From assembly GCA_029776125.1 (NCBI GenBank), contig JARVJS010000079.1, positions 1 to 37,797 on the forward strand: a DNA stretch of 37,797 nucleotides. Reading direction: 5' to 3'. Position 1 is the first letter of the stretch; each line of letters opens with the position of its first letter. This DNA comes from Nitrososphaeria archaeon. GTDB lineage: Archaea > Thermoproteota > Nitrososphaeria > JACIWG01. Positions 9,544 to 17,839 of this stretch are shown here, piece by piece. The position numbers and the translations under genes are program-made. The notes under the pieces are model-generated. The model searched no databases and was not told the DNA's origin. It saw only the letters and a program-made list of their open reading frames with translations.

Positions 9544-10698
9544 TTAGAAATTGTATACTCCAAAACTTTTAACAGCTTCAACCCATGCTAGAAAATTTTC
9601 AACCTTAGCATCTGAGGTTATAACATTACTTGTAGTCATAATGTATCCACCATCTTTTGCAGCAATTTTTAGACATTCAAGAGTCTCTTCAATAACATAT
9701 TCTTTACCCATACTACCACCTAGTGAACCATCAACGTTACCTATAACACAGACTCTGTTACCATAGACTTCTTTAACCCTTCCGATGTCCATGCCAGCCT
9801 TCTTTTCTAGTGGATGAATTCCGTCCACACCAGCATTAATTATATCCTCTATAATTAATGAAATGTTTCCGTCAGTGTGCTTGATGAAAAAAGCACCCTT
9901 TTTATGAACTTCATCACAAAGGCGTTTAAGGTTAGGTAAGACGAATTCTCTAAAATGCTTTGGTGAAATCATGGGCCCCATTGTTGTAGCATAATCATCA
10001 TTTTCTATTATTGCATCCGCACCCGCGTCTATCTTAGCCTTTGCACGCTCAATGTTGACTTTCAAGTAATATTCTAACCACATTTTTAGTACATCAGGCC
10101 GCCTATGAAGCCAAACCATCATGTGTGTTGAGGGAGAAAAGAATGGTAAAAATGTACCTTGCACAACGGAAAGAATAAATCTTTTATCTTTTAATCTTCT
10201 TGCAATCTTTTCTAAAACTATTACCTCCTGATCAGGCACGTGTACATCATTCCATATACTTTTCAGAAACTCTTTTGCCTCTTCAGGGTCTGTTGGAAGA
10301 AAAGGCTTTTGAACATATAATGAGTTAACCTCAGGCATATATTGTATAGGCACACCATTTACTTCCCAAAGATTTTCACCCTTCTTAATAACCTTACAGT
10401 CTTTTGGAAAATATTCCCACCTTGGGTCAATAAGCCAACCTCCAACCTGATTAACTTCTCTCACAGCATCTAAATCGAACCTTTCAACCAACTCTATATG
10501 GTCTTCAACAGTAAGCAAGTTAGCCCTTTCAACTTCACCCCTAGAGCACATTTCAAGATAAACTCTAGGATTCCTTTGCATCACAGGCCTACCAAGAAGC
10601 TTTTCTAGAACAACACCATTTATTCCAAAAACAAATATAGGAACCCTATCAGGTTTATCACGACACAATGCTTTAAGAAAACGTTCTCTAGAGTTCAA
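9544..10698 (-). CDS. Uroporphyrinogen decarboxylase-like (UroD superfamily) protein
   Basis: A 384-residue TIM-barrel protein of the UroD/methyltransferase superfamily. The N-terminus RERFLKALCRDKPDRVPIF and the late segment FIKHTDGNISLIIEDIINAG with GIHPLEKKAGMDI are typical of the uncharacterised branch. Corrinoid-linked methyltransferases (MtaA, MtbA, CmuA) carry an H-x-C zinc motif; here that place reads H-T-D, so zinc-activated thiol methylation as in MtaA is unlikely. True haem-pathway UroD is also unlikely, as the usual substrate-binding Arg-rich N-terminus is absent and no haem gene is nearby. The substrate is unknown. TTG is the only start that gives the conserved N-terminus. Confidence 0.72.
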   Translation of the reverse strand: MNSRERFLKALCRDKPDRVPIFVFGINGVVLEKLLGRPVMQRNPRVYLEMCSRGEVERANLLTVEDHIELVERFDLDAVREVNQVGGWLIDPRWEYFPKDCKVIKKGENLWEVNGVPIQYMPEVNSLYVQKPFLPTDPEEAKEFLKSIWNDVHVPDQEVIVLEKIARRLKDKRFILSVVQGTFLPFFSPSTHMMVWLHRRPDVLKMWLEYYLKVNIERAKAKIDAGADAIIENDDYATTMGPMISPKHFREFVLPNLKRLCDEVHKKGAFFIKHTDGNISLIIEDIINAGVDGIHPLEKKAGMDIGRVKEVYGNRVCVIGNVDGSLGGSMGKEYVIEETLECLKIAAKDGGYIMTTSNVITSDAKVENFLAWVEAVKSFGVYNF

Positions 10699-10778
10699 TG
10701 TAAAAGTGTTCGGAACTAATAAATATTTAATCTTTTTCTCTCATTCAAATTTTAAAAATATTAATTGTGAACATAAAT

Positions 10779-11696
10779 TTAAGCATTAAAGACTGTTCTT
10801 AATCCCTCTTCAAGAGAAAGTTTAGGATAAAAGTTCAAAAGCTTTTTAGCCTTAGAAATGTCGGCACAACTGAACCTAATCTCACCTACCCTTTTGGGAG
10901 CAAAAGAAGGTTCCCCATCGAAATTGGCAATAGACATAATCATTTTAGCTAAATCTATAATTTTTACTTCATTTCCTGAGCCTACATTAAATTTTTCATT
11001 AACATGTTTCGTTTTAAAGGAAGCTTCTATTGCATGGCACACGTCATTAACATGAATAAAATCTCTTGTTTGAAGACCATCTCCAAAGATTATAGGCCTT
11101 CGACCATTTTTTAAACAGTTAACAAACTTTGTTATCACACCAGCATATCCGCTAATACCTTGACCCGGGCCGAAGACATTAAAGAGCCTCAAGATAATGT
11201 ACTTTAAACCATTAATTCTAGAATAGAATTCAACAATATGTTCACCCAAAAGCTTACTTAAACCATATGGCGAGAGAGGATTAGTTGGATGATTCTCATC
11301 AACCGGAACCTTTACCGGATCGCCATATACTGCAGCTGAACTTATATAAACAAGTCTTTCAACACCTAAATCAACGCAGACTTTAGTGACAACACTGGTT
11401 CCAACTACATTATTCTCAAAATAAGGTATAGGGTCCCTTAAAGATTCTTCAACATCAATTAAGGCAGCAGCGTGAACCACAATATCACAGCCCTTCATTG
11501 AATCAAAAATTTTATTATAATCTCTAATGTCAGCCAAATGCAATGGAATATTCTTTAAGGACAAGAGTCTAACATTACGTTCCTGGGACCTAGAAAGGTT
11601 ATCTATGCACATAACATTGTAACCGCAACTTTTCAAAAAAACAGCCAGATTTGAGCCGATAAAGCCAGCTCCGCCAGTAATGACGACATTCACCAT
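10779..11696 (-). CDS. NAD-dependent nucleotide-sugar epimerase (GalE-like)
   Basis: A 305-residue extended short-chain dehydrogenase. The Rossmann motif GGAGFIGSN starts at residue 7. The catalytic Tyr and Lys are in SPYGLSK (about 140-146), and the Ser of the triad is in YISSAAVYGDP. The residues RLFNVFGPGQ and FGDGLQTRDFIHVNDV are standard for UDP-glucose 4-epimerase-type enzymes. It probably makes a sugar donor for surface glycans or S-layer glycosylation. No glycosyltransferase is adjacent, so substrate specificity is open. An upstream TTG at 11714 would add six residues; ATG at 11696 places the Rossmann strand at the usual distance. Confidence 0.85.
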   Translation of the reverse strand: MVNVVITGGAGFIGSNLAVFLKSCGYNVMCIDNLSRSQERNVRLLSLKNIPLHLADIRDYNKIFDSMKGCDIVVHAAALIDVEESLRDPIPYFENNVVGTSVVTKVCVDLGVERLVYISSAAVYGDPVKVPVDENHPTNPLSPYGLSKLLGEHIVEFYSRINGLKYIILRLFNVFGPGQGISGYAGVITKFVNCLKNGRRPIIFGDGLQTRDFIHVNDVCHAIEASFKTKHVNEKFNVGSGNEVKIIDLAKMIMSIANFDGEPSFAPKRVGEIRFSCADISKAKKLLNFYPKLSLEEGLRTVFNA

Positions 11697-11822
11697 ACAA
11701 AATGGTATTGTCAAAACTTCTTATAAACTATTAATATATACGAAACTTAGAAAACATCGTTTATTCTGCCTACGCCAAAGATATTAAAGTTAATAAGTCC
11801 TAAAATCAAAATATAACAGAAT

Positions 11823-12149
11823 ATGAAATTGGATAAGGTGGATATGATAATTTTAGAGGCTATCGATGAAACCTTATCAATTTTAGGTGAAAAAGGTAAA
11901 GAGGCAATATACTACTTTTTTGAAAGAGAATATCTTCTTGAAAAGCAAGATATACCATCAAATTTAAGAAAATTTCACGATTGCTTACAAAAAGTCTTTG
12001 GCATTGGAGCAAATGTCCTAGAAAGGCACATCTTAAACATTCTAAAAAATAGAACTGGTATAGAAACTGAAACAGATTCTGAAATGGATTTTGTTGAAAA
12101 ACTGGAGAACCTAAGAATAATTATAAGAAAAAGAATTTCAATGGCATAA
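11823..12149 (+). CDS. Small NitrOD5-like domain protein
   Basis: A 108-residue soluble protein, helical by composition. The order of features (I-I-L-E-A-I-D-E-T-L near residue 9, a GKEAIYYFFEREY helix, an I-P-x-x-L-x-x-F turn and a V-F-G-I-G-A helix near 63) resembles the Nitrosopumilus output domain NitrOD5, a small domain found alone or fused to sensory modules in Nitrososphaeria-type archaea. Its function is unknown. It stands alone between divergent neighbours and tRNA-Asp, with no sensor domain. The assignment comes from remembered family shape and should be tested by profile search. Confidence 0.6.
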   Translation: MKLDKVDMIILEAIDETLSILGEKGKEAIYYFFEREYLLEKQDIPSNLRKFHDCLQKVFGIGANVLERHILNILKNRTGIETETDSEMDFVEKLENLRIIIRKRISMA

Positions 12150-12228
12150 TAGTTAAAAGTTAGTAAATTTCAATAAAATTTTCATTCAAGTCTATAAAAA
12201 TTGTTAATTATACAGAAATATGAAGAAG

Positions 12229-12303
12229 CGCCCAGGGCGGGACTTGAACCCGCGACCCTCCGGGTGACAGCCGGAGATACTAACCGATCTATACTACCTG
12301 GGC
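12229..12303 (-). tRNA. tRNA-Asp (anticodon GTC)
   Basis: The minus strand folds as a complete cloverleaf. The acceptor stem is GCCCAGG (12303-12297) with CCTGGGC (12236-12230), followed by discriminator G at 12229. The anticodon stem TCCGG/CCGGA encloses the loop CTGTCAC, anticodon GTC. The T arm is GCGGG-TTCAAGT-CCCGC. G73 is a known identity element for tRNA-Asp. There is no intron and CCA is not encoded. On the minus strand T-rich DNA follows (12194-12200), possibly the transcription stop. Confidence 0.97.
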
Positions 12304-12327
12304 GGACATGCTGGTTTCTGCACATGG

Positions 12328-12337
12328 TTTATAAAAA
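12328..12337 (-). promoter_or_regulatory. TATA box of the tRNA-Asp gene
   Basis: The minus strand reads TTTTTATAAA about 25-34 bases before the first base of the tRNA at 12303. This is the expected position of an archaeal TATA element, with transcription starting a few bases upstream of the mature 5' end. The 4-oxalocrotonate tautomerase gene lies upstream on the same strand and ends 16 bases before this box. Confidence 0.6.
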
Positions 12338-12352
12338 TTTTTCTTCTATCCT

Positions 12353-12538
12353 TTATACCTCTGAGGCAGGCTTACCAGATTTACCCCAATTCTTTTTCTC
12401 TACATCGTATATTATTACAGTGACATTTTCAGGTTTTATGTTAAGTACTTCACACAAGACGTTCGTCACACCTTCTATTATCTTCTTTTTCTGTTCATCA
12501 GACCTACCAGCCCACATGCTTATCTGAACAACTGGCAA
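12353..12538 (-). CDS. 4-oxalocrotonate tautomerase-like protein
   Basis: A 61-residue tautomerase-superfamily monomer of the classical small size. After removal of the initiator Met the N-terminus is Pro (PVVQISMWAGR), and Pro1 is the catalytic base in this family. The pattern that follows (a helix with SDEQKKKIIEGVTNVL, then a strand VTVIIYDVEKKNWG) is canonical. It would act as a homohexamer or trimer on small enol/keto acids; the true substrate cannot be told. The start is TTG with a GGGTGA ribosome-binding site about six bases upstream. It stands alone, with no aromatic degradation genes nearby. Confidence 0.88.
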   Translation of the reverse strand: MPVVQISMWAGRSDEQKKKIIEGVTNVLCEVLNIKPENVTVIIYDVEKKNWGKSGKPASEV

Positions 12539-12589
12539 ATTTTTTCACCCAATTTTATAGTGCCAAGTGTGTATTTAATTTTTTAATTT

Positions 12590-13642
12590 TTAATTTAAAA
12601 AAATAGAGTATGAGGATGCATAATATATTCTTCCTTTCCAATCTTCAACTTCTAATACGATAGTATACACACCAGAAGTTTGCATAAACTTTTTAAAATC
12701 GAAGACAATTTCAAAATCTAGGCCCCTTTGAACCCATTTTGTTGCATAAATATATGGCACATCAGTTTGATAGCCTTTATCTAATACCGCACCTAAAAGT
12801 TTTCCGAAGCTGTAGCTTCCATTATAGGGTGTATGCTGTAAATCTTCTCTAGACAATGGGGTAGGTGAGGGATCAAAATAGACTAGAAACATGTATGGTT
12901 TAAGGTTCTGTAAAAACCTTCCTTTCAAACTTACTGTAGTATTTTTTATATTAAATTCTTCCCATTCTATCAGAATGTTTTCAAAATCTTGTACAAGGAC
13001 AACAATTTGACTATTGTATGCAATACCAATATTTACATGCGTATGTGAGGGGTCAAGTATGTTTTTTCTATGTCCCCAGCCAGAGGAAGCATCATTGTAC
13101 ATCATTTCATGTTCTAATTTTGCTAGAAAAGATTTGATTTCTTCATCTGATAGGGGATTAGTTCGACCTAACATGAAAACAGCTGCAACATTTTCTTGAA
13201 CAAAATTTTTTCCGCCAAACAAAGTGTAGCGCATATAAGGTTTCATTCCATTCGTGTCCCAGTGGCTTAAACATAGTATTTTAGCAAGATTTTCAGCATG
13301 GGATTGGGCGGCCATATTATTTCCTAATTCTACAGGCTCAAGGCCATTGTTTACTCTATCATTGTTTATTAGTTCAAGAGCATAATTAATTAAATGTAAA
13401 ACATTCGCTGATTGTATGTCGGATGTTAATGTCTCAGAAGTACCTGTAGTAGTTGATGTGGTATAGAAAGTTGATGTTGTTGACACTACGATGATTGATG
13501 AACTGGTTTCTGTTACCACTGCAGTTTTTTGACGAAAACTTTGGATTTGAGGATTCAAGTACAGGAAATATGCTGCAATAAAGATGAATCCGAATATTAT
13601 TAAGGGCGTAAGCTTGTAAAGTTTAGTTTTATGTTCTTGCAC
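12590..13642 (-). CDS. Membrane-anchored CAP/SCP-domain protein
   Basis: A 350-residue surface protein. A single N-terminal membrane segment (LIIFGFIFIAAYFLYL, about 14-29) is followed by a Ser/Thr-rich linker (about 38-75) and then a CAP (SCP/PR-1) domain at about 82-225. The CAP landmarks are visible: LGNNMAAQSHAENLA, LSHWDTNG, FVQENVAA, SSGWGHRKNIL and HVNIGIAYN. The His and Glu of the CAP cavity are thus present. The remaining 125 residues form a beta-rich C-terminal domain without a family I recognise. The protein would face the outside of the cell, tethered by its N-terminus; the linker could be O-glycosylated. The start is GTG. CAP proteins are widespread but their biochemical role in archaea is unknown. 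Confidence 0.85.
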   Translation of the reverse strand: MQEHKTKLYKLTPLIIFGFIFIAAYFLYLNPQIQSFRQKTAVVTETSSSIIVVSTTSTFYTTSTTTGTSETLTSDIQSANVLHLINYALELINNDRVNNGLEPVELGNNMAAQSHAENLAKILCLSHWDTNGMKPYMRYTLFGGKNFVQENVAAVFMLGRTNPLSDEEIKSFLAKLEHEMMYNDASSGWGHRKNILDPSHTHVNIGIAYNSQIVVLVQDFENILIEWEEFNIKNTTVSLKGRFLQNLKPYMFLVYFDPSPTPLSREDLQHTPYNGSYSFGKLLGAVLDKGYQTDVPYIYATKWVQRGLDFEIVFDFKKFMQTSGVYTIVLEVEDWKGRIYYASSYSIFLN

Positions 13643-13744
13643 ATAAAAAATATAGTTTTTTAGGATAATATATTTTACATTTTAATTAATTTGAGTTTGT
13701 GGAAAAATTTAAAATACAATTAAAGAATTGTCTATTGAATCTTG

Positions 13745-14860
13745 ATGATGGAAAAGATACTGGTTTCTGGCGACCATTACGATATGGGGTTAGAGTATGG
13801 CAGGATGCTAAGACAGCCTATAAACAAGATGAGAGAAAATTTGGCGGACTTGGGCATGATAAAAGTTATGAGACCAAAAATTGTTCCAAAAAAGTGGTTT
13901 TTAAACACGTTAAAGAAGGATACAGAAAAGTTGATGAAGAATGATATACTTAAATATTATCCTAGACAGTGGGAGCGTTTAAAGGGTATAGCTGATGGTG
14001 CAGGAATAGAAACTTCTATGCTCATTCTTATGATTTCACTTGAAGCGTCCGGATTTAGTCTTGGAGGTTGTACAAGTTTAGGATTGTCCTCTGAAAGGAC
14101 ATTTGAAGGCGAACCGATCCTAGCTAGAAATTTTGATTTTCCAATAGAGTTTACTGAATATCAGGTGGTTGTCGAATCTAGGCCTAAAAATGGGTACGGG
14201 ACTATAGGATGTTCGATAATACCATCCCCCGGAATTTTGGATGGACTAAATGAATTTGGTTTGTCTATAGCATGCAATTTTGCATATTCTCTAGATAGGC
14301 CAACATGCATAATTCCATTATCAATAACACTACAGGAAATGCTAGAAAATTGTAAAAGTGTAGACGAGGCATTAGATTTTCTGAAAGGATGTGAGAGGGG
14401 AGGGTACGGTGCTATTGTCACAATTATGGATATGAGCTCTAATATTAAGGTTATTGAACTTTCACCACATAACTATAGCATTAGAAATGATGGATGCATT
14501 GCAATAGTTACAAATCATTATATTACAGAAAAGATGCAGAAAATTGAGATTCCGAAACAGGCAGTTTACTCAAAAAAGGCGCCTAAAGAGCTTTGGGGAA
14601 AAAGAGTTCATGAATCTAGTGAAAAAAGGTATAGTAGAGTTGAAAGCATTTTAGGAGCATACAGTAAAGTTCAAGAAAATGATATATTTAGAATATTAAA
14701 AGATCATGGTGAAGAAAATCAGCCATCAGATTCAACCATATGCAGGCACACACCATACCATAACACCATAAGATCAACCATTATATACCCTAAAAAGAGG
14801 ATGATAAAAATAGCCTTTGGGAATCCCTGCGAAAAAGGATATCAAAATTTTTCCTTTTAA
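13745..14860 (+). CDS. C45-type autoproteolytic acyltransferase/hydrolase
   Basis: A protein of about 371 residues of the acyl-CoA:6-aminopenicillanate acyltransferase (peptidase C45) family, an Ntn-hydrolase that cuts itself to expose an N-terminal Cys. The start GDHYDMGLEYGRMLR is the usual opening. The cleavage site is GGCTSLG, with Cys at about residue 108, followed by the ILARNFDFP segment. Later landmarks are GFSLGG before the Cys and VTNHY near residue 255. Relatives hydrolyse or transfer acyl groups on amides; the substrate is unknown. No signal peptide is seen, so it is probably cytosolic. ATG at 13745 or 13748 and TTG at 13742 are all possible starts, and no clear ribosome-binding site decides. 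Confidence 0.82.
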   Translation: MMEKILVSGDHYDMGLEYGRMLRQPINKMRENLADLGMIKVMRPKIVPKKWFLNTLKKDTEKLMKNDILKYYPRQWERLKGIADGAGIETSMLILMISLEASGFSLGGCTSLGLSSERTFEGEPILARNFDFPIEFTEYQVVVESRPKNGYGTIGCSIIPSPGILDGLNEFGLSIACNFAYSLDRPTCIIPLSITLQEMLENCKSVDEALDFLKGCERGGYGAIVTIMDMSSNIKVIELSPHNYSIRNDGCIAIVTNHYITEKMQKIEIPKQAVYSKKAPKELWGKRVHESSEKRYSRVESILGAYSKVQENDIFRILKDHGEENQPSDSTICRHTPYHNTIRSTIIYPKKRMIKIAFGNPCEKGYQNFSF

Positions 14861-14885
14861 CAAAAAATTTCGTGTACAGTAAAGT

Positions 14886-14898
14886 AAATTTATATTAT
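14886..14898 (+). promoter_or_regulatory. Putative TATA box of guaAb
   Basis: The sequence AAATTTATATTAT is centred about 26 bases before the guaAb ATG at 14919. Because that is the spacing from an archaeal TATA box to the transcription start, and no ribosome-binding site precedes the ATG, guaAb looks leaderless. This is inference from spacing and composition. Confidence 0.5.
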
Positions 14899-14918
14899 GT
14901 TATCAATAGATTAAAGGT

Positions 14919-15884
14919 ATGGAGATAAAAGAGATAAGGCTGGAGGAACTCGATCCCAAAAAGTTCATAAAAGAGAAAATTGAGGAAATAAGGTCTATTG
15001 TTGGAGAAAATTATGCAATAAATGCACTTTCAGGTGGTGTCGACTCGTCAACAGTCACAATGCTTGGACACCTTGCTTTAGGAGAAAAGCTTAGAACCTA
15101 TTTTATAGACAACGGACTTATGAGAGAAAATGAGCCACAGGAAGTTATAGCCCTATTCAAGAAAATGGGAGTAAACGTTATTCTAGTTGACGCAAAAGAG
15201 AAATTTTTTAATGCCTTAAAAGGCTTAAGAGACCCTGAGGAAAAAAGGGAGGCAATAACTAGAGTATTTTATAAAGAAGTTTTTGGAAAGATTGTGAAAG
15301 AAAATGGAATAAAATTCCTTTTACAGGGAACAAATTACACTGATGTTGAGGAGACTGTTGCCGGGATAAAAAGACAACATAATGTACTCGAGCAGCTAGG
15401 TATTGATACAGAGAAAGAGTTCGGTTACAGAGTTATAGAGCCACTTATACAACTGAGAAAGCCTGCCATTAGAAAAGTGGCTCAAGCCTTAGGACTGCCT
15501 AAAAATGTTTACGACAGGATGCCATTTCCAGGACCTGCTTTAGCGGCCAGAGTAATAGGTGAAGTAACTCCAGAAAGAATTGAGATTATAAGAAAGTGCA
15601 CTAGTATTGTTGAGCAAGAGCTGAAGGATATTAAAGCATTTCAATATCTTGCAATATTGCATGAGGATAAGGTTACAGGAATTATAGGCGGCAAAAGAAA
15701 ACTTGGATTTCAAGTTGAGATTAGATGCTGGGAAAGTTTAGATGCTAAAACAGCTACACCAAAAAGGATACCATACAATATTTTGGAGAAGATAGCTCAA
15801 AGAATAACTTCTGAAGTAAAAGATGTTGTGAGTGTAACATACAATATTACAAGTAAACCACCTTCAACTATAGAGGCAGTATGA
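14919..15884 (+). CDS. guaAb: GMP synthase, ATP-pyrophosphatase subunit B
   Basis: A 321-residue synthetase subunit of the archaeal two-subunit GMP synthase, converting XMP to GMP with ammonia from the separate glutaminase GuaAa. The PP-loop SGGVDSS is near residue 39. Other family segments are YFIDNGLMRENE, FLLQGTNYTDVEE, MPFPGPALAARV and the C-terminal dimerisation part ending in PPSTIEAV, which is typically E-W or E-A-V like. No glutaminase domain is fused, as usual in archaea, and guaAa is not in the window. A TATA-like element sits just upstream. A small unknown gene follows four bases after the stop. Confidence 0.96.
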   Translation: MEIKEIRLEELDPKKFIKEKIEEIRSIVGENYAINALSGGVDSSTVTMLGHLALGEKLRTYFIDNGLMRENEPQEVIALFKKMGVNVILVDAKEKFFNALKGLRDPEEKREAITRVFYKEVFGKIVKENGIKFLLQGTNYTDVEETVAGIKRQHNVLEQLGIDTEKEFGYRVIEPLIQLRKPAIRKVAQALGLPKNVYDRMPFPGPALAARVIGEVTPERIEIIRKCTSIVEQELKDIKAFQYLAILHEDKVTGIIGGKRKLGFQVEIRCWESLDAKTATPKRIPYNILEKIAQRITSEVKDVVSVTYNITSKPPSTIEAV

Positions 15885-15888
15885 TATA

Positions 15889-16278
15889 ATGGATAATATA
15901 ATTAAACAGAATATGGAAACTAAAGATTTTGATGAAATCAAAAAAGATGTGCTGAGGGCAATGGTTATACTTCATGGCTCAGCATGGAAATCAGATTTAC
16001 ATGATACACTTTCAACAATATGGAGGCTGAAAAAACTAGATTTAGATGAAATGGTAAAAGCGAGTGAAAGTCTTCCAAAAACTTTAGAAGAACTTAAAAG
16101 CGAAAGGATTCTGCGATGGGAAAAAAGATTAAGGGGAGATTTAAGCAGAAGTGAACCCATAGAGGACACACTATATTATCTAGAAAATGTAAAAGAAGTT
16201 TTAGACAAATTTTCAAGCGACCATATAGTTTTAAAATATCGGAGTAAAATTATGGGCTACAATAGCTTGAAGATGTGA
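15889..16278 (+). CDS. Small protein of unknown function, cotranscribed with guaAb
   Basis: A 129-residue, charged, mostly helical protein that I do not recognise. It starts four bases after guaAb, so it is almost certainly in the same transcript. Residues 20-85 (DVLRAMVILHGSAW, then a helix, then ELKSERILRWEKRL) have the hydrophobic spacing of a winged-helix domain with a basic wing, so nucleic-acid binding is possible but unproven. There is no signal peptide, membrane segment or metal motif. Its stop directly abuts the stop of the convergent archaemetzincin gene, with no intergenic base. Confidence 0.7.
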   Translation: MDNIIKQNMETKDFDEIKKDVLRAMVILHGSAWKSDLHDTLSTIWRLKKLDLDEMVKASESLPKTLEELKSERILRWEKRLRGDLSRSEPIEDTLYYLENVKEVLDKFSSDHIVLKYRSKIMGYNSLKM

Positions 16279-16812
16279 TCATTCACTTAACATTTTTAAA
16301 GTACGTAAACATTTTTCACATAAAATTGGTCTTTTGATGTCGACTTCTGATAGACTGTTGGAAAACGACATTAAACAAGCTTTATTCTTGCAATGATTCA
16401 GTCCAAGAAGATGACCTAGCTCATGAGCAGCCTCCTTTAGAACCCTTTCCTTAAAAATTTCTTGACTATCCTCATATCTTCCGAAAGTTAGTCTGAAGAT
16501 TGAGAGTACAGCGCATCCTCTACTAACGTCAGCAATACCAAAAACAAAATTCATTTGCGGAACATATATATCTGAGGCAGTCACACCCATGCATAAGTCA
16601 AAATCCTTTTTAATCCTATAAACCTGCTCAAGCAACATTAGAGCATTAAATTGCCTCCTGTCAGGATTATAAGATGACTCACTTAACGGAAAGCTAATAT
16701 TTAACAAACGCCCCTTTAGAGAATATAATGATGCAGCCTTAAGAAGCTCATTTTCATATAAAAGAGTACGTAATGTGCTACCTAATGGAACAAAGACTAC
16801 CTCTCTCACCAC
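16279..16812 (-). CDS. amzA: Archaemetzincin, zinc metalloprotease
   Basis: A 177-residue archaemetzincin with the full family signature. HELGHLLGLNHC (about 130-141) supplies three His ligands and the catalytic Glu. It is followed by C-x4-C-L-M-S-F-S-N-S-L, which contains the conserved Met-turn, and a second C-x2-C pair (CEKCL) near the C-terminus, giving the extra structural zinc site. No propeptide or signal is visible, so it should be cytosolic. The physiological substrates of archaeal members are not known. GTG codons at 16812 and 16809 are the possible starts. The gene is divergent from alba across a 153-base AT-rich region. Confidence 0.95.
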   Translation of the reverse strand: MVREVVFVPLGSTLRTLLYENELLKAASLYSLKGRLLNISFPLSESSYNPDRRQFNALMLLEQVYRIKKDFDLCMGVTASDIYVPQMNFVFGIADVSRGCAVLSIFRLTFGRYEDSQEIFKERVLKEAAHELGHLLGLNHCKNKACLMSFSNSLSEVDIKRPILCEKCLRTLKMLSE

Positions 16813-16916
16813 AGCCCTAACTTAGTTACATTAACTTATAAAAATTTAAAATTAAATTTTTAACGTTTTATAATCAGAAAAAAGAAAATTTGGGACAATA
16901 ATTTTTAACCATAACA

Positions 16917-16924
16917 TATATAAA
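16917..16924 (+). promoter_or_regulatory. TATA box of alba
   Basis: The TATATAAA element lies in AT-rich DNA upstream of alba. Transcription would start near 16940-16945, leaving a leader of about 20 bases with a GGTGG ribosome-binding site before the ATG at 16966. That placement argues against the upstream in-frame ATG at 16945. Confidence 0.55.
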
Positions 16925-16965
16925 TGGTCATATCCCTTTCCTAGATGATACTTCGGTGGATAAAA

Positions 16966-17241
16966 ATGTCAGAAACTGACACCATACTGGTCGGAAAAAA
17001 GCCTGTAATGAACTATGTACTCGCATGCCTAACACTTTTACAGAATGGATCGAAGTCCATAACTTTAAAGGCTAGAGGAAAAGCGATATCAAAGGCAGTA
17101 GATACAGCACAAATTCTGATAAAAAGGTTCGCAACTGACGTAAAGGTAAAGAATATTACAATAGACACTGAGCAAGTAAAAGACGCTGAAACAGGCGCCT
17201 CAACAAATGTAAGCTCAATATATATTGAGCTTGGAAAGTAG
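16966..17241 (+). CDS. albA: Alba, chromatin/RNA-binding protein
   Basis: A 91-residue Alba-family protein, the small dimeric DNA- and RNA-binding protein that coats archaeal chromosomes. The start MSETDTILVGKKPVMNYV contains the conserved Lys of the Sac10b/Alba KKPVMNYV segment, which is acetylated in Sulfolobus. It is followed by the ITLKARGKAISKAVD helix and the beta-hairpin DVKVKNITID that reaches the minor groove. ATG at 16966 was chosen because GGTGG precedes it and because homologues start there; an in-frame ATG at 16945 adds seven residues. It probably has its own promoter and is strongly expressed. Only one alba copy is in this window. Confidence 0.95.
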   Translation: MSETDTILVGKKPVMNYVLACLTLLQNGSKSITLKARGKAISKAVDTAQILIKRFATDVKVKNITIDTEQVKDAETGASTNVSSIYIELGK

Positions 17242-17320
17242 GCGCCGTCCAAAACCCTTTTTTTAAATAAATTCCAAAAATCTTATTTAGCATTAGAATA
17301 TTAGGGTTGGTTGGTTATAT

Positions 17321-17839
17321 TTGAAAACACCAATATGCAATTTTTGTGCAAAAACAGGCGTACTCTGCCCAGAAGATAGTAGGAAGTTGAAGAGTGGGCA
17401 GATTACAGATTTAGATGTAGAATGCTCTGTAAAACTTTCAAAGTTGGCTGAAAAGGATAAAGTTTTAGATAAACTAACTTTTGTTAAAGCTTTAGAATCT
17501 AATGGAGATCTTATACTACTTTTTGGAGGGGGAAACCTTAAAGTTTTAAGGTCAAGCCAAGAAACATTAAAAAAAATAAATGAAACATTTGGGAGAAGGG
17601 TTTGGGTTTTTGAGGCAGACGCTTCAGAAAGAAAGCTTTTAGAGGAAGTATTTTATCCTGTTAGAATTTTAACAGTAAATGTTGTTTGGCTTCCAGATGG
17701 AAGCAAGCTAACAAAAGTAATACTTCCATATAGTAGAAAGGTTATGGAGCAGGTTGACGAGAGGGCTGTAAAAAGGGTTCTTAAAACCTTAAAGGGAATA
17801 GATGTGATGATTGAATATGAACGTAGACAAGCAATTTAA
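17321..17839 (+). CDS. Cys-rich KH-domain-like RNA-binding protein upstream of aspS
   Basis: A 172-residue archaeal protein of the kind often described as NusA-like or KH-domain RNA-binding. The N-terminus has a Cys cluster, C-x2-C-x6-C (residues 6, 9 and 16), which could bind metal, followed by a helical stretch. The rest is alpha/beta with hydrophobic strands such as GDLILLFG and RVWVFEA, and a late segment VLKTLKGIDVMIEY. The role in translation or transcription is inferred from family and from its coupling to aspS, whose start lies inside this gene. The start is TTG. I am confident it is a real gene but less so about the fold. Confidence 0.75.
   Translation: MKTPICNFCAKTGVLCPEDSRKLKSGQITDLDVECSVKLSKLAEKDKVLDKLTFVKALESNGDLILLFGGGNLKVLRSSQETLKKINETFGRRVWVFEADASERKLLEEVFYPVRILTVNVVWLPDGSKLTKVILPYSRKVMEQVDERAVKRVLKTLKGIDVMIEYERRQAI

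Noticed and set aside
12201-12527. A 108-codon plus-strand open frame across the tRNA-Asp and tautomerase genes
   Set aside because: Its first part (RAGLEPATLRV) is the well-known false translation of an antisense tRNA, and the rest is antisense to a clear tautomerase gene.
13699-13944. An 81-codon plus-strand frame at the start of the C45-type gene
   Set aside because: It runs in another frame of the C45 gene, whose own frame has the family signature; the product resembles nothing.
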